From the NCBI RefSeq assembly GCF_030269325.1, contig NZ_BSTD01000001.1:1256681-1320680 (forward strand): a DNA stretch of 64,000 bases. The letters run 5' to 3'. This document shows positions 17,876 to 27,703 of the stretch, piece by piece. The notes beneath the pieces were generated by a model. It made no database searches. It was not told the DNA's origin and saw only the letters and a program-made list of their open reading frames with translations. The position numbers and the translations under genes are program-made. This DNA is from Amycolatopsis sp. NBRC 101858 (GTDB lineage: Bacteria > Actinomycetota > Actinomycetes > Mycobacteriales > Pseudonocardiaceae). Position 1 is the first letter of the stretch. Each line of letters starts with the position of its first letter.

Positions 17876-18469
17876 TCACCCGGCCAGGCGGGCGCCGATC
17901 GCCCGCCTGGCCAGGGCGTACGCGTGGGTGCCGCCGTTGAGCACCGCGTCCGCGTTGGCCGCGCGGCCCAACGCGTGCAGCTCGAACGCCAGGACCTCGG
18001 CGTCGGCGTCCGAATGGCCGAGGGCGACGGCTTCGACGGCCGTCTCGCGGATGAACGCGGCGAACGAGCCACTCGCCGCGGCCACCGCGTCGTGCACCCG
18101 GCCTGGGCGGGCGTCGACCTCCGCGCCGACGTTGAAGAAGAAGCAGCCGCCTGGGAAGACCCGCTTTTCCGAGTAGTCCAGCCAGTTCTCGCAGATCGCG
18201 CGCAGCCGCGGCAGCCCCGGCGCGACGTCGAGGGACGGCGTCACGACGTACGAGCGGAAGATCTCCAGCGCGGCCTCGACCGTCGCGAGCTGCAGCTCCT
18301 CCTTGGAGCCGAACAGCGCGAACACGCCGCTCTTGCTCAGCTCCAGCTCGGTGGCGAGCCGGCCGAGCGACAGCCCTTCGAGGCCGTCGACCGACGCGAC
18401 GTCCACCGCCCGGCGCAGCACCACGCGCCGGGTCGCGTCGCCGCGGGCGACCCGGCCGTCAGCCGGCAC
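17876..18469 (-). CDS. TetR-family transcriptional regulator
   Basis: 197 residues from a GTG at 18469; an ATG at 18511 would add 14 residues and overlap the MOSC gene further, so the GTG, which leaves a normal-length arm, is preferred. The HTH is visible as LGRLATELELSKSGVFALFGSKEELQLAT. The ligand domain contains FPGGCFFFNVGAEVDARPGRV, typical of the TetR_C group that includes YxaF/LmrA-like regulators. It overlaps the end of the MOSC gene by 11 bases, so the two are co-transcribed. Its operator may be the inverted repeat at 19157-19168. Inducer unknown. Confidence 0.85.
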   Translation of the reverse strand: MPADGRVARGDATRRVVLRRAVDVASVDGLEGLSLGRLATELELSKSGVFALFGSKEELQLATVEAALEIFRSYVVTPSLDVAPGLPRLRAICENWLDYSEKRVFPGGCFFFNVGAEVDARPGRVHDAVAAASGSFAAFIRETAVEAVALGHSDADAEVLAFELHALGRAANADAVLNGGTHAYALARRAIGARLAG

Positions 18470-19142
18470 GCCGCGCCCGCCAGCGGTCCACAGTGGACTG
18501 GATGCCGGCACTCCACTGCTCGGCCAGCGCCGGGGTCGCCAGCACGCGGTCCGCGAAACCCAGCGCCTGCTCGACGCGCTCCGGCGGCAGCTGCCCGTAG
18601 TTCGCGAACGTGATGACGTACACCTCGGCGACCGTCGGCGCGTCCGCGCGCTCGACCAGCTCGAGCGCGCCCGACGTCGGCACGGTGCCCGGCCGCAGCA
18701 CCCGCAGGTACCACCCGCTGCGCAAGGAGTCGATCATCGCCGGCGTGATGTCCTTGCGGCCGGTCTTCATCGCGAGCTTGAAGCACGGCGACCGCGGCTG
18801 GGAGACCTGCACGAGCGCGTCACCCCAGGCCCAGACGTCCCCGATCCGCACGTCGTCCTCGGCGACGCCGGACAGCGAAATGTTCTCGCCGAAGTCCGCG
18901 ACCTCGACCTCGAACCCGTCCTCGCGCCAGGCCGCGTAGTGCTCGGCCGGGTAGACGTAGACCGCCTTGTCGGGGCCGCCGTGCACGGTGAGGTCGGCCT
19001 GCCGGTCGCCGTCGAGGTTCAGCTCGGTCAGCTTCAGCTCCGGCGCCGTGACCGGCGCCTTCGTGATCCCGCTGAGCACCGGCAGCTCCCGCCGGTACCC
19101 CAGGACGCTCGGTTCGCCCACGTAAACGCTGTCGACGTTCAT
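18459..19142 (-). CDS. MOSC domain protein (YiiM-like)
   Basis: 227 residues. MOSC domains are sulfur-carrier modules related to the molybdenum cofactor sulfurase C-terminus; YiiM-type proteins detoxify N-hydroxylated compounds. The conserved block VHGGPDKAVYVYPAEHYAAW is present. The single conserved cysteine expected to carry sulfur is in SQPRSPCFKLAMKTGRKD. A C-terminal 3-alpha segment follows (GWYLRVLRPG to VERADAPT). The start at 19142 is chosen over the longer frame because MNVDSVYVGEPS begins the homologous region, with TATCTT six bases upstream. The downstream tetR gene overlaps it. Confidence 0.88.
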   Translation of the reverse strand: MNVDSVYVGEPSVLGYRRELPVLSGITKAPVTAPELKLTELNLDGDRQADLTVHGGPDKAVYVYPAEHYAAWREDGFEVEVADFGENISLSGVAEDDVRIGDVWAWGDALVQVSQPRSPCFKLAMKTGRKDITPAMIDSLRSGWYLRVLRPGTVPTSGALELVERADAPTVAEVYVITFANYGQLPPERVEQALGFADRVLATPALAEQWSAGIQSTVDRWRARRAG

Positions 19143-19156
19143 GCTCCGAAGATAGC

Positions 19157-19168
19157 ACGACCGTTCGT
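19157..19168. promoter_or_regulatory. Candidate operator between MOSC-tetR and M20 peptidase genes
   Basis: ACGACCGTTCGT is an inverted repeat (ACGA / TCGT arms, 10 of 12 positions symmetric). It sits in the 54-base divergent region, so it could serve the TetR regulator of the adjacent operon. Confidence 0.35.
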
Positions 19169-19183
19169 ATTGTTTTCGCCCTC

Positions 19184-19189
19184 TAGGCT
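19184..19189 (+). promoter_or_regulatory. -10 element of the M20 peptidase gene
   Basis: TAGGCT ends exactly seven bases before the ATG at 19197, with no ribosome-binding site between them. Confidence 0.5.
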
Positions 19190-19196
19190 GGCGGTC

Positions 19197-20555
19197 ATGG
19201 AGCTGCTCGATCAGGCCCGCGCCCACGTCGACTCCGGCGCCTTCTTCACCGAACTGGCCCGGCTGGTCGCCTACCCCACGGTGAGCGACGCACCCGAAGG
19301 CCGCGCCGCGATCCAGGCCTACCTCGACGAGGTCCTGACGCCCGCGTTGACCGCGCTCGGCTGCGACGTCACCCAGCACCCCAACCCCGACCCGGCGGGC
19401 GGCCCGTTCCTGGTCGGCGTCCGCGTCGAGTCGCCCGAGCTGCCGACGCTGCTCTGCTACGGCCACGCCGACGTCGTCGGGGAAGCCGGGCAGTGGCGCG
19501 ACGGCCTCGACCCGTGGACGCTGACCGCCGACGGCGACCGCTGGTACGGCCGCGGCACCGCCGACAACAAGGGCCAGCACCTGGTCAACCTCACGGCGTT
19601 GCGCCTGCTGCTGGCCGAACGCGGGAAGCTCGGCTTCAACCTCAAGTTCCTCTTCGAGACCGGCGAGGAGATCGGCTCACCGGGCCTCGACGAGTTCGCG
19701 TCGCAGCAACGCGAACTGCTCAGCGCCGACGTCCTCATCGCCTCCGACGGCCCGCGCCTCGACGCGGCCACCCCGACGCTGTTCCTCGGCGCGCGCGGCG
19801 GCGTCCGGATCACCCTGGACGCCGACCTGCGCCCGGACGCCGCCCACTCCGGCAACTGGGGCGGCATCCTGCGCAACCCGGCGACGACGCTCGCCGGCGC
19901 GATCGCGAGCCTGGTCGACGGCCACGGCCGCATCCAGCTACCCGCCCTGCTGCCGCCCGAACTGCCGGAGTCCGCGCGCGCCGCGCTGGCCGACGTGGTC
20001 ATCGACGCAGCGGACGAGGGCTGGGGCGACCCGCGACTGAGCCCCGCCGAGCGGCTGTACGGCTGGAACACCCTGGAGGTGCTGGCGCTCGACGCCGGGA
20101 ACACCGACCGCCCGGTCAACGCCATCCCCGGCCGGGCGCGGGCGGTCCTGCAGCTGCGGTACGTGGCCGGCACCGACGTCGACGGCATCGCGACCGCCAT
20201 CCGGAAACACCTTGACGCACAAGGGTTCCCGATGGTCGAAGTGACCGCCGACGCCAGCTTCAAAGCCAGCCGGACCGCGGTCGACAACCCGTGGGTCGGC
20301 TGGGCTCGGACAGCTCTGAACGAGGTGAGCGCGAAGCCCGTCGCCCTGCTGCCCAACTTCGGCGGCGGCCTGCCCAACCACGTGTTCACCGACACCCTGG
20401 GCCTGGCGACGCTGTGGCTGCCGCACTCCTACCCGGGCTGCCTGCAGCACGCGCCGGACGAGCACCTGCTCGCCCCGGTCGCCCGGGAAGGGCTGGTGCT
20501 CGCCACGGCGTTGTTCGGTGCGTTCAGTTCAGCGCCGCCGACTCTTCGTCGCTGA
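19197..20555 (+). CDS. M20-family metallopeptidase (dipeptidase-like)
   Basis: 452 residues. It is a zinc-dependent M20 hydrolase of the ArgE/DapE/CPG2/carnosinase type. Zinc-ligand motifs are visible in order: LLCYGHADVV (His, Asp), then GRGTADNKGQHL with the bridging Asp, FLFETGEEIGSPG with the catalytic Glu-Glu, and a late His in HAPDEH. The dimerisation insert is between about 200 and 330. The presence of the full set argues for activity; the substrate (a dipeptide or N-acyl amino acid) cannot be told. The ATG is fixed by the -10 hexamer at 19184-19189. Its end overlaps the convergent DUF779 gene by 32 bases. Confidence 0.9.
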   Translation: MELLDQARAHVDSGAFFTELARLVAYPTVSDAPEGRAAIQAYLDEVLTPALTALGCDVTQHPNPDPAGGPFLVGVRVESPELPTLLCYGHADVVGEAGQWRDGLDPWTLTADGDRWYGRGTADNKGQHLVNLTALRLLLAERGKLGFNLKFLFETGEEIGSPGLDEFASQQRELLSADVLIASDGPRLDAATPTLFLGARGGVRITLDADLRPDAAHSGNWGGILRNPATTLAGAIASLVDGHGRIQLPALLPPELPESARAALADVVIDAADEGWGDPRLSPAERLYGWNTLEVLALDAGNTDRPVNAIPGRARAVLQLRYVAGTDVDGIATAIRKHLDAQGFPMVEVTADASFKASRTAVDNPWVGWARTALNEVSAKPVALLPNFGGGLPNHVFTDTLGLATLWLPHSYPGCLQHAPDEHLLAPVAREGLVLATALFGAFSSAPPTLRR

Positions 20556-20894
20556 GCAGCCGGGAGCGGATCAGGAAGCGCACGCCTTCGGGCGCCTCCA
20601 GGGAAAACCCGCTGCCGCGCCCGGGCACGACGTCGATTGTCAGGTGCGTGTGCTTCCAGTACTCGAACTGCGGTCCCGACATCCAGACCGGCACGTCGTC
20701 GATGCCGTCGACGACCAGGTCGCCGAGGTGCACGTCCGTCTGGCCGGTCTTGAACTCCCCGACCGGGTAGCACATCGGCGCACTCCCGTCGCAGCAGCCG
20801 CCGGACTGGTGGAACATCACCTGACCGTGGACCGCGACCAGCTTCCGCAGCAGGTCGGCCGACTCCTCGGTCAGGTCCACCCTCCGGGCGTCCA

Positions 20895-20895
<1 letters not shown>
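20524..20895 (-). CDS. DUF779 protein, aldehyde dehydrogenase partner
   Basis: 123 residues. DUF779 proteins are small, often Cys-rich, and are encoded next to NAD-dependent aldehyde dehydrogenases in actinobacteria; their biochemical role is not established. The conserved FHQSGGCCDGSAPMCYP carries three cysteines near residue 35, and HLGDLVVDGIDDVPVWMSGPQFEYW follows. The ATG overlaps the stop of the aldehyde dehydrogenase gene by one base (TGATG), so translation is coupled. A role in assembly or stability of the dehydrogenase is an inference from this pairing. Confidence 0.9.
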
Positions 20896-22418
<1,523 letters not shown>

Positions 22419-22480
22419 CTTCCCTGCCTCGTTGCTCGGAGTGACGGTGTGCTGGTGGCGGCGAACGTAAGCGGGACGAC

Positions 22481-22498
22481 GTTGCACGAGCGTTGCAC
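22481..22498. promoter_or_regulatory. Direct repeat in divergent aldH/regulator promoter
   Basis: GTTGCAC occurs at 22481-22487 and again at 22492-22498, eleven bases apart on the same helix face. It lies between the divergent aldehyde dehydrogenase and GAF-regulator genes, so it is a plausible binding site for that regulator. Confidence 0.4.
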
Positions 22499-22516
22499 CG
22501 CCGCGAGCGGGCTATC

Positions 22517-22522
22517 TACGCT
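22517..22522 (+). promoter_or_regulatory. -10 element of the GAF-regulator gene
   Basis: TACGCT ends seven bases before the GTG at 22530, which decides between that GTG and one at 22524. Confidence 0.4.
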
Positions 22523-22529
22523 GGTGGAC

Positions 22530-24005
22530 GTGGCAGAGGCGCCCGAACCGGAGCTGCTGCGCGACCCCGAGTCGTACGCGCGGCTACTGGAGCACGTCCG
22601 CGAGGCGGTGCTCCAGGGCGTTCCCGGGCCCCGGCCGCCACGCTCGGTCGTCTCCGACTCGTGGAGCCGCTCGCTCGCGGCCCGCGTCGACCCGGACGAG
22701 GGCGAGGCGCCGTTCGTGTTCGACACCGACGCCCTCGCGTCACTGCGTGAGGCCCATCCGCTCGCGCCGGTGCTGCCCGTGCTGCGCCAGATGCTGGTGA
22801 GCATCGCCGACGACGCCGAGCACGTGATGATCGTGACCGACGCGGACGGCTTGATCCTCTGGCGCGAGGGCGAAACGGCCCAGCTGCTGCGCGGCGACCG
22901 CGTCGGCCTCGTCGAAGGCACTCGCTGGAGTGAAGCGGCGATCGGCACGAACGCCATGGGCACGGCGCTCGCGACCGGCGAGCCGGTGCAGATCTACTCG
23001 GCCGAGCACCTGGTCCGCCGCTACCACACGTGGACGTGCGCGGCGGCGCCCGTGCGCGACCCCGAGACCGGCGTGCTGCTCGGCTCGATCGACGTCAGCG
23101 GGCCGCTGCGCACCGTCCACCCGGCGATGATTTCGCTGGTCACGGCGACAGCGCAGCTCGCCGAAGGCCAGCTGCGTGCCCACCTCGCGGTCCGCGACGA
23201 ACGCCTGCGGCGCGCCAACATGCCGCACCTGGAGGCCCTGCGCGGCCGCCCCGGCGCCCTGCTCTCGGCGGGCGGCCGGGTGCTCGCGGCCCAGGCGTGC
23301 CTGCTGCCGTCCACAGTGGACATCCGGCGCGGCGGCGGGACGGTCGCCCTGCCCGACGGCCGCCTCGCCACGGTGGAGCCCCTGGACGAGGGCTACCTGC
23401 TCCGGCTGTCCACGCCGGGCGTCGGCAGCCGGCGCGCGCAGCTCCGGCTCGAATACCTCTCCGACGGCGCGCAGTCGACCACTGTGGACGGACGCGAGGT
23501 GCCGGTGACGTTGCGCCACGCGGAGATCCTGACGCTGCTGGCCCTGCACCCGAACGGCCTCTCCGCGGAACGCCTGGCCCTGCAGCTCTACGGCGAGACG
23601 GGCAACCCGGTGACGGTCCGCGCCGAGATCCACCGCCTGCGCTCCCAGCTGGGCGCCCAGGTGGTGCAGACGCGCCCGTACCGCCTGGCGGCCGACGTCG
23701 ACGCGGACTTCGCCCGCGCGCGAACGGCGTTGCGCAGCGGTTCCCCGGCTGAGGTCCTGCGCGTCTTCCGCGGCCCGCTGCTGCCGGAGTCGGAAGCGCC
23801 CGCGATCCGCGAAGAACGCGAGTCCCTCACCGCCCAGGTCCGCCAGGTGGCGTTGAACAGCGACGACCCGGGCGTGCTGTGGTCGTTCTGGGAGACGGCG
23901 TGCGGGGTCGACGACTTCGCGGTGCTGGACGCGCTGCTGACGACGCTCCCGGCGGCCGACCCGCGGCGGGCCGCCGTCTCGGCCCACCGCGCCCGGCTCG
24001 CCTGA
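22530..24005 (+). CDS. GAF-domain transcriptional regulator (AcoR-like, no AAA domain)
   Basis: 491 residues. The N-terminal SWSRSLAARVDP and the GAF domain (about 90-215, with GLVEGTRWSEAAIGTNAMGTALATGEPVQIYSAEH cut here for length into its core GTNAMGTAL) are those of AcoR/MimR-type activators. There is no sigma-54 AAA+ domain. Instead the C-terminal third has an HTH (VTLRHAEILTLLALHPNGLSAERLALQLYG region, then EIHRLRSQLG). This build is frequent in actinobacteria as the regulator of an adjacent aldehyde dehydrogenase operon. Being divergent from aldH-DUF779 it very likely controls it, using the GTTGCAC repeats. The signal molecule is unknown. Confidence 0.85.
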   Translation: MAEAPEPELLRDPESYARLLEHVREAVLQGVPGPRPPRSVVSDSWSRSLAARVDPDEGEAPFVFDTDALASLREAHPLAPVLPVLRQMLVSIADDAEHVMIVTDADGLILWREGETAQLLRGDRVGLVEGTRWSEAAIGTNAMGTALATGEPVQIYSAEHLVRRYHTWTCAAAPVRDPETGVLLGSIDVSGPLRTVHPAMISLVTATAQLAEGQLRAHLAVRDERLRRANMPHLEALRGRPGALLSAGGRVLAAQACLLPSTVDIRRGGGTVALPDGRLATVEPLDEGYLLRLSTPGVGSRRAQLRLEYLSDGAQSTTVDGREVPVTLRHAEILTLLALHPNGLSAERLALQLYGETGNPVTVRAEIHRLRSQLGAQVVQTRPYRLAADVDADFARARTALRSGSPAEVLRVFRGPLLPESEAPAIREERESLTAQVRQVALNSDDPGVLWSFWETACGVDDFAVLDALLTTLPAADPRRAAVSAHRARLA

Positions 24006-24009
24006 GGCG

Positions 24010-24912
24010 TCAGGGCCGCAGGTCGGTCACGCCCCGGCCGGTCGCCATGTCGAACGGCACCGAGGCCTGGTCGTGGACGATCTGCCAGCCGTGCTCCCGC
24101 TTCCGCAGGACGAAGGTGGCGCGCACCCACATGCCGTCGACGGCGGTCCCGTCGCGCAGGGTGCCGGAGACCCGGCCGAAGCCGTGGCCGACGGCGAGAT
24201 CGGCGCTCACGGTGAGGGTCAGGTCGCGGAGCTCGTAGTCCACCTTTTCGAAGAAGGTGAACACCTTGGCCCAGTTCGCGAGCTTGGCGTCGAGCCCGAC
24301 GTGCTGCAGCGGCGGCTCGACGTCGAACGAAACGACGTCCGGCGCGTAGACCCCCTTCAGGACCTCGAGATCCTTGGCGCGCAGGCCTTCGATGATCAGG
24401 CCGAGCTTGGCCTTGATTTCGGCTTCGGCGTCCCCTTGCCGCACCGGCGCGAGGGCGGTGCTCCAGGCGACGACCTGGTCCAGCACCGCGTCCAGCGCAT
24501 CGAGCTGGTCCTCGTCCGGCTCGAACTCCGCGGCCGGCGGCAGCGTGACCTGTGCGGACACGTCGGCCAGCCGCACCGCGCCGCAGACCAGCCGCAGCTG
24601 CTCGACCGCGCGGGCGCCGGCGACGAAGCCGGCCGCCTTGTCGGCCCACTCCGCGTGGGCGTGGCCGATCACGTTCTCGAGCGAGTGGTCGTACTCGGGG
24701 GTCACGAAGACGAAGCCGTCGCACGCGCCGACAGCTTCCGCCCACTCCTGCACACTCGCGTCTTCGTGGTGGTCCGCCGGTGGCGCCGCCGGGTCCGGCA
24801 GCGGGTGGTCCATCAGCTCGAACTCCGCGTCGGCCCGGTCCACCGCCCGCTCGTGGACCCACCGGGCGACCCGGTCACCCCGGCGACCCAGCACGATTCC
24901 GATCTTGATCAT
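24010..24912 (-). CDS. Degenerate NADPH-dependent FMN reductase-like domain fused to SnoaL-like domain
   Basis: 300 residues in two parts. Residues 1-153 resemble NADPH-dependent FMN reductases (KIGIVLG, VARWVHERA, FVFVTPEYDHS, RAVEQLRLV, DQVVAWSTALAP). However, the usual phosphate loop GSTRPGR after IVLG is missing, the GALKNAIDxLY helix after TPEYNHS is replaced by ENVIGHAHA, and the YGGVSGG stretch is cut to VAGA. Residues 162-295 are a SnoaL/NTF2-like domain (LIIEGLRAKDLEVLKGVYAPDVVSFDV to HGWQIVHDQASVPF). FMN binding is therefore doubtful. A RBS (AGGGGAGA) precedes the ATG. It is divergent from the GDSL-tetR operon and shares the twin operators. Function unknown; the two domains in one reading frame are read directly, their activity is not. 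Confidence 0.82.
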   Translation of the reverse strand: MIKIGIVLGRRGDRVARWVHERAVDRADAEFELMDHPLPDPAAPPADHHEDASVQEWAEAVGACDGFVFVTPEYDHSLENVIGHAHAEWADKAAGFVAGARAVEQLRLVCGAVRLADVSAQVTLPPAAEFEPDEDQLDALDAVLDQVVAWSTALAPVRQGDAEAEIKAKLGLIIEGLRAKDLEVLKGVYAPDVVSFDVEPPLQHVGLDAKLANWAKVFTFFEKVDYELRDLTLTVSADLAVGHGFGRVSGTLRDGTAVDGMWVRATFVLRKREHGWQIVHDQASVPFDMATGRGVTDLRP

Positions 24913-24981
24913 CGTTCTCCCCTGTTCGTTCGGTTCCGCTCAGTCCGACGAAGCAGGCCGGTGAGATGTCAGGCGCCCGAT

Positions 24982-25020
24982 GTAGACAGCGTCTACAGAA
25001 GTTTGATAGACAGTGTCCAC
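24982..25020. promoter_or_regulatory. Twin palindromic TetR-type operators
   Basis: GTAGACAGCGTCTAC (24982-24996) is a perfect inverted repeat with 6-bp arms. ATAGACAGTGTCCAC (25006-25020) is an imperfect second copy, 24 bp downstream. Both lie in the divergent region between the fusion gene and GDSL-tetR, pointing to the TetR encoded at 25825 as the likely ligand. Confidence 0.65.
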
Positions 25021-25048
25021 AAGGTGAACCGCAGGTTACGGAGATCGG

Positions 25049-25846
25049 ATGAGCCACCACCGTTTCGTCGTCCTCGGCGACAGCTGCGCCGAAGGGCTCG
25101 ACGACCCGTACCCGGATCAGCGCGCCTACCGGGGCTGGGCCGACTTCGTCGCCGCCCGGCTCGCCCAGGACGAGCCCGGCTTCCGCTACGCCAACCTGGC
25201 CGTCCGCGGGCGGCGGCTCGACCAGATCGTTCCCGAGCAGGTCCCCGCCGCCACGCGGCTCGAACCCGATCTCGTCGCGCTCTTCGGCGGTGGCAACGAC
25301 GTCATGAGCCGCGGCTGGGACGCGCGGACCGTCGCCCGGCGGGTCGATGCCGCCGTCCGGGCCTGCACCGAGATCTCGCCCGTCGTCGTCACCTTCACCC
25401 TCAGCGACATCTCCCACCGGATGCCGCTCGGACGCCGGATGCGGCCGCGGATCGTCGCGCTCAACGAGGCCATCCGCGAGGCCGCCGTCAGCTACGGCGC
25501 GCTGCTCATCGACCTCTGGCCCGACCAGGCCGTCACCGACTCGCGGTACTTCGGCGCCGACCGGCTCCACCTCTCCGTCCACGGCCACCGCCGGCTCGCC
25601 GCGTACGTCCTCGGCCGGCTCGGCGTCAGCCACGACCCCGCCTGGCTCGACCCCCTGCCCGGCGTCGCCGCGCCCGGCGGCTGGCGCGCCGACGCGCACT
25701 GGCTGCTGCGCGAGGTCCTGCCGGTCGCCGTGACGCGCACGCGCAACCGGCTGATCGGCCGCCAGCCCGGCGATGGCTTCTTCCCGAAGCGCCCGGACCT
25801 GCTCCCCATGACCCGGGACGAGGCATGGGCACCCGGCAACGCCTGA
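25049..25846 (+). CDS. SGNH/GDSL-family hydrolase
   Basis: 265 residues, cytoplasmic (no signal peptide). The SGNH blocks are in order: block I FVVLGDSCAEGLDDP with the nucleophilic Ser (Cys follows it instead of the usual Phe/Tyr), block II Gly in NLAVRGRRL, block III FGGGNDV with the Asn, and block V in DRLHLSVHGHRR with the Asp-His pair. It is a probable esterase or lipase. It overlaps the tetR gene by 22 bases and follows the twin operators, so it is likely the first gene of an autoregulated operon. Such GDSL-tetR pairs are common in actinomycetes. The start has GGAGAT upstream. Confidence 0.9.
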   Translation: MSHHRFVVLGDSCAEGLDDPYPDQRAYRGWADFVAARLAQDEPGFRYANLAVRGRRLDQIVPEQVPAATRLEPDLVALFGGGNDVMSRGWDARTVARRVDAAVRACTEISPVVVTFTLSDISHRMPLGRRMRPRIVALNEAIREAAVSYGALLIDLWPDQAVTDSRYFGADRLHLSVHGHRRLAAYVLGRLGVSHDPAWLDPLPGVAAPGGWRADAHWLLREVLPVAVTRTRNRLIGRQPGDGFFPKRPDLLPMTRDEAWAPGNA

Positions 25847-26382
25847 TCGACACCGCGTCCGAGCTCCTGGCCGGCGAAGGCGTCGACGCGGTGACGCTGC
25901 GCGGGATCGCGAAGGCCGCCGGCGTTTCGCACGGCGCCCCGCTGCGGCACTTCTCCGGGCGCGCCGCACTGCTGTCCGCCGTCGCGACGCGCGGGTACGC
26001 CGACCTGCTCGCCCGCCGGGAGACGCTGCCGGGGAACTCACCGCGAGAGCGGCTGACCGCGGCCTGCCACAGCTACCTCGACTTCGCGCTGGCCAACCCG
26101 GCGATGTTCGAGCTGATGTTCCGCCGCGACCTGGTCGACGCCGACGACCCGGCGCTCTCGGCGGCGGCGAGCGCGGTGTTCGACACCTTCGCCGTGCTGG
26201 TGGCGGCGGTGCCGACGCGGGTCGCGCGGTCGGGCGCCGATCTGCGGCTTGTCGCGGCGTCGCTGTGGGCCGCGCTGCACGGTCTCGCGCAGCTGTGGCT
26301 GTGGGGCGGGTTGGCCGGCGCGAGCTTCGCGCCGTCGCCGGAGTCGGCGCTGGCCGTCACGCTCGACGCGTACCTGGGCTAG
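25825..26382 (+). CDS. TetR-family transcriptional regulator
   Basis: 185 residues with a standard N-terminal HTH (RLIDTASELLAGEGVDAVTL, then LRGIAKAAGVSHGAPLRHFSG). The C-terminal ligand domain resembles the WHG-type (LTAACHSYLDFALANPAMFELMF, then AALHGLAQLWLWGGL). The start at 25825 lies within the GDSL gene, a 22-base overlap that couples translation. It probably represses the GDSL-tetR operon and the divergent FMN-like/SnoaL gene through the palindromes at 24982-25020. The inducer is not known. Confidence 0.88.
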   Translation: MGTRQRLIDTASELLAGEGVDAVTLRGIAKAAGVSHGAPLRHFSGRAALLSAVATRGYADLLARRETLPGNSPRERLTAACHSYLDFALANPAMFELMFRRDLVDADDPALSAAASAVFDTFAVLVAAVPTRVARSGADLRLVAASLWAALHGLAQLWLWGGLAGASFAPSPESALAVTLDAYLG

Positions 26383-26562
26383 GAGCCCGGCGAAGAGAGC
26401 GCACCAAAGCCCTCCCCCTTGCCTTGGGTTGGGACCCCCTCTCCACCGAGCCGGGTGAGGTTAGCGACGGGCGGCCACGCACCGGAAGCAACCGGCGACG
26501 CAGTGCTGGGTAAACCTTCGCGGTACGCCACGGGCTCCGCCTGCCGCGCCGGGTTGACCGGG

Positions 26563-26568
26563 TAGCTT
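26563..26568 (+). promoter_or_regulatory. -10 element of the NarL-type kinase gene
   Basis: TAGCTT ends seven bases before the GTG at 26576. The preceding intergenic stretch 26383-26562 has no recognisable gene. Confidence 0.5.
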
Positions 26569-26575
26569 CGCAGGC

Positions 26576-27703
26576 GTGCCGGGACTCCTTCGCGCGCGGC
26601 CGCGGCTCGCCGACGCCGTGCTCGCGATCGTCGTCGCGGTGTACCAGCTCGTCGGCGCCACCGACCTCGGCGGGCACTTCGGCGACCACGCGCGGCCGCT
26701 CGGCCTGGTCCTCGCCGTCGTGAGCGCGCTGCCGCTGGCCCTGCGCCGCCGGTTCCCGGTCTCCGCGCTGATCGCGTGCGTCGTCCTGATGGGCCTGTTC
26801 TACGGCCTCGGCTTCCGGTCGCAGCTCGGCCAGCTCAGCGTGGTCGTGGCCGCGTACACGGTGTGGGCGCACTGCCGGCTCCGGGACGCGCTGCTCGTGA
26901 CGGTGCCCGGCCTGGCCGCCTACGAGACGTCGATGCTGCTCGGCAGCCCGGTCTCCCCGGTCGGCGACTCGCTCCTGGCCCTGCTGCTCACCACCGGGGT
27001 CGCGGCGATCGGGCGCGCTGCCTACGTGCGCAGCCACCGCATCCGCGACGCCGAGGAGACCCTCGCCGAGGAACGCGTCCGGATCGCGCACGAGCTGCAC
27101 GACGTCGTCTCGCACCACCTTTCGGTGATCTCGGTGCAGGCCAACCTCGCGCGGTACGTCTTCGAGTCGGCGCCGGACACCGCGCGGACGGCGCTGGACA
27201 CGATCACCGGCACGACGACCGAAGCGCTCGACGAGCTGCGACGCCTCCTCAGCGTCCTTCGCCCGCCGCAGCACGTGCCGGCGGAATACCGGCCGCAGCC
27301 CGGGCTCGCCGACCTGGACGCGCTCGCCGCGCGCGTCCGCGAGGCCGGGATCCCGGTCGGCGTGCGCGTGACCGGCGAGCCCCGGGCGTTGCCCCCGGGC
27401 CAGCAGCTGTGCGTGTACCGCGTCGCGCAGGAGGCGCTGACGAACGTCCTCAAGCACGCCGGTTCGGCCGCCGAGCTGGCCCTCGAATACGGGGCGTCGC
27501 AGCTGGTGCTCAGCGTGACCGACGCCGGTGGCCGCGCGGTCGTGCCGAACCCGGGCGGCCACGGGCTGGTCGGCATGCGCGAACGCGCCCGGATGTACGG
27601 TGGCGTGATCGAGATCGGTCCCCGTGACCCGGCCGGGTTCGCCGTCGTGCTGACCCTGCCGTACCCGAGCCGCCCGTCGCCCGAACCGCAGGAGCCCGAG
27701 TGA
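26576..27703 (+). CDS. Sensor histidine kinase (HisKA_3 / NarL-type)
   Basis: 375 residues. Four to six membrane segments fill about residues 10-150. The dimerisation-phosphoacceptor motif is RIAHELHDVVSHHLSVIS with the phospho-accepting His near residue 178. The HATPase domain follows (YRVAQEALTNVLKHAG as N box, then GHGLVGMRERARMYGG as G box). GTG start at 26576. Its stop overlaps the response-regulator start by four bases. It belongs to the large class of actinobacterial NarL-type kinases whose signals are mostly unknown; the lack of an extracellular domain suggests sensing within the membrane. Confidence 0.92.
   Translation: MPGLLRARPRLADAVLAIVVAVYQLVGATDLGGHFGDHARPLGLVLAVVSALPLALRRRFPVSALIACVVLMGLFYGLGFRSQLGQLSVVVAAYTVWAHCRLRDALLVTVPGLAAYETSMLLGSPVSPVGDSLLALLLTTGVAAIGRAAYVRSHRIRDAEETLAEERVRIAHELHDVVSHHLSVISVQANLARYVFESAPDTARTALDTITGTTTEALDELRRLLSVLRPPQHVPAEYRPQPGLADLDALAARVREAGIPVGVRVTGEPRALPPGQQLCVYRVAQEALTNVLKHAGSAAELALEYGASQLVLSVTDAGGRAVVPNPGGHGLVGMRERARMYGGVIEIGPRDPAGFAVVLTLPYPSRPSPEPQEPE

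Noticed and set aside
14208..17879. 1223-residue minus-strand ORF across prpE and the hexosaminidase gene
   Set aside because: Covers two genes with clear families on the plus strand; its sequence is Arg/Val/Asp-rich with no motif.
26554..26559. TTGACC as a -35 box for the NarL-type kinase
   Set aside because: It lies only three bases upstream of the -10 TAGCTT, far too close for a sigma-70 promoter.
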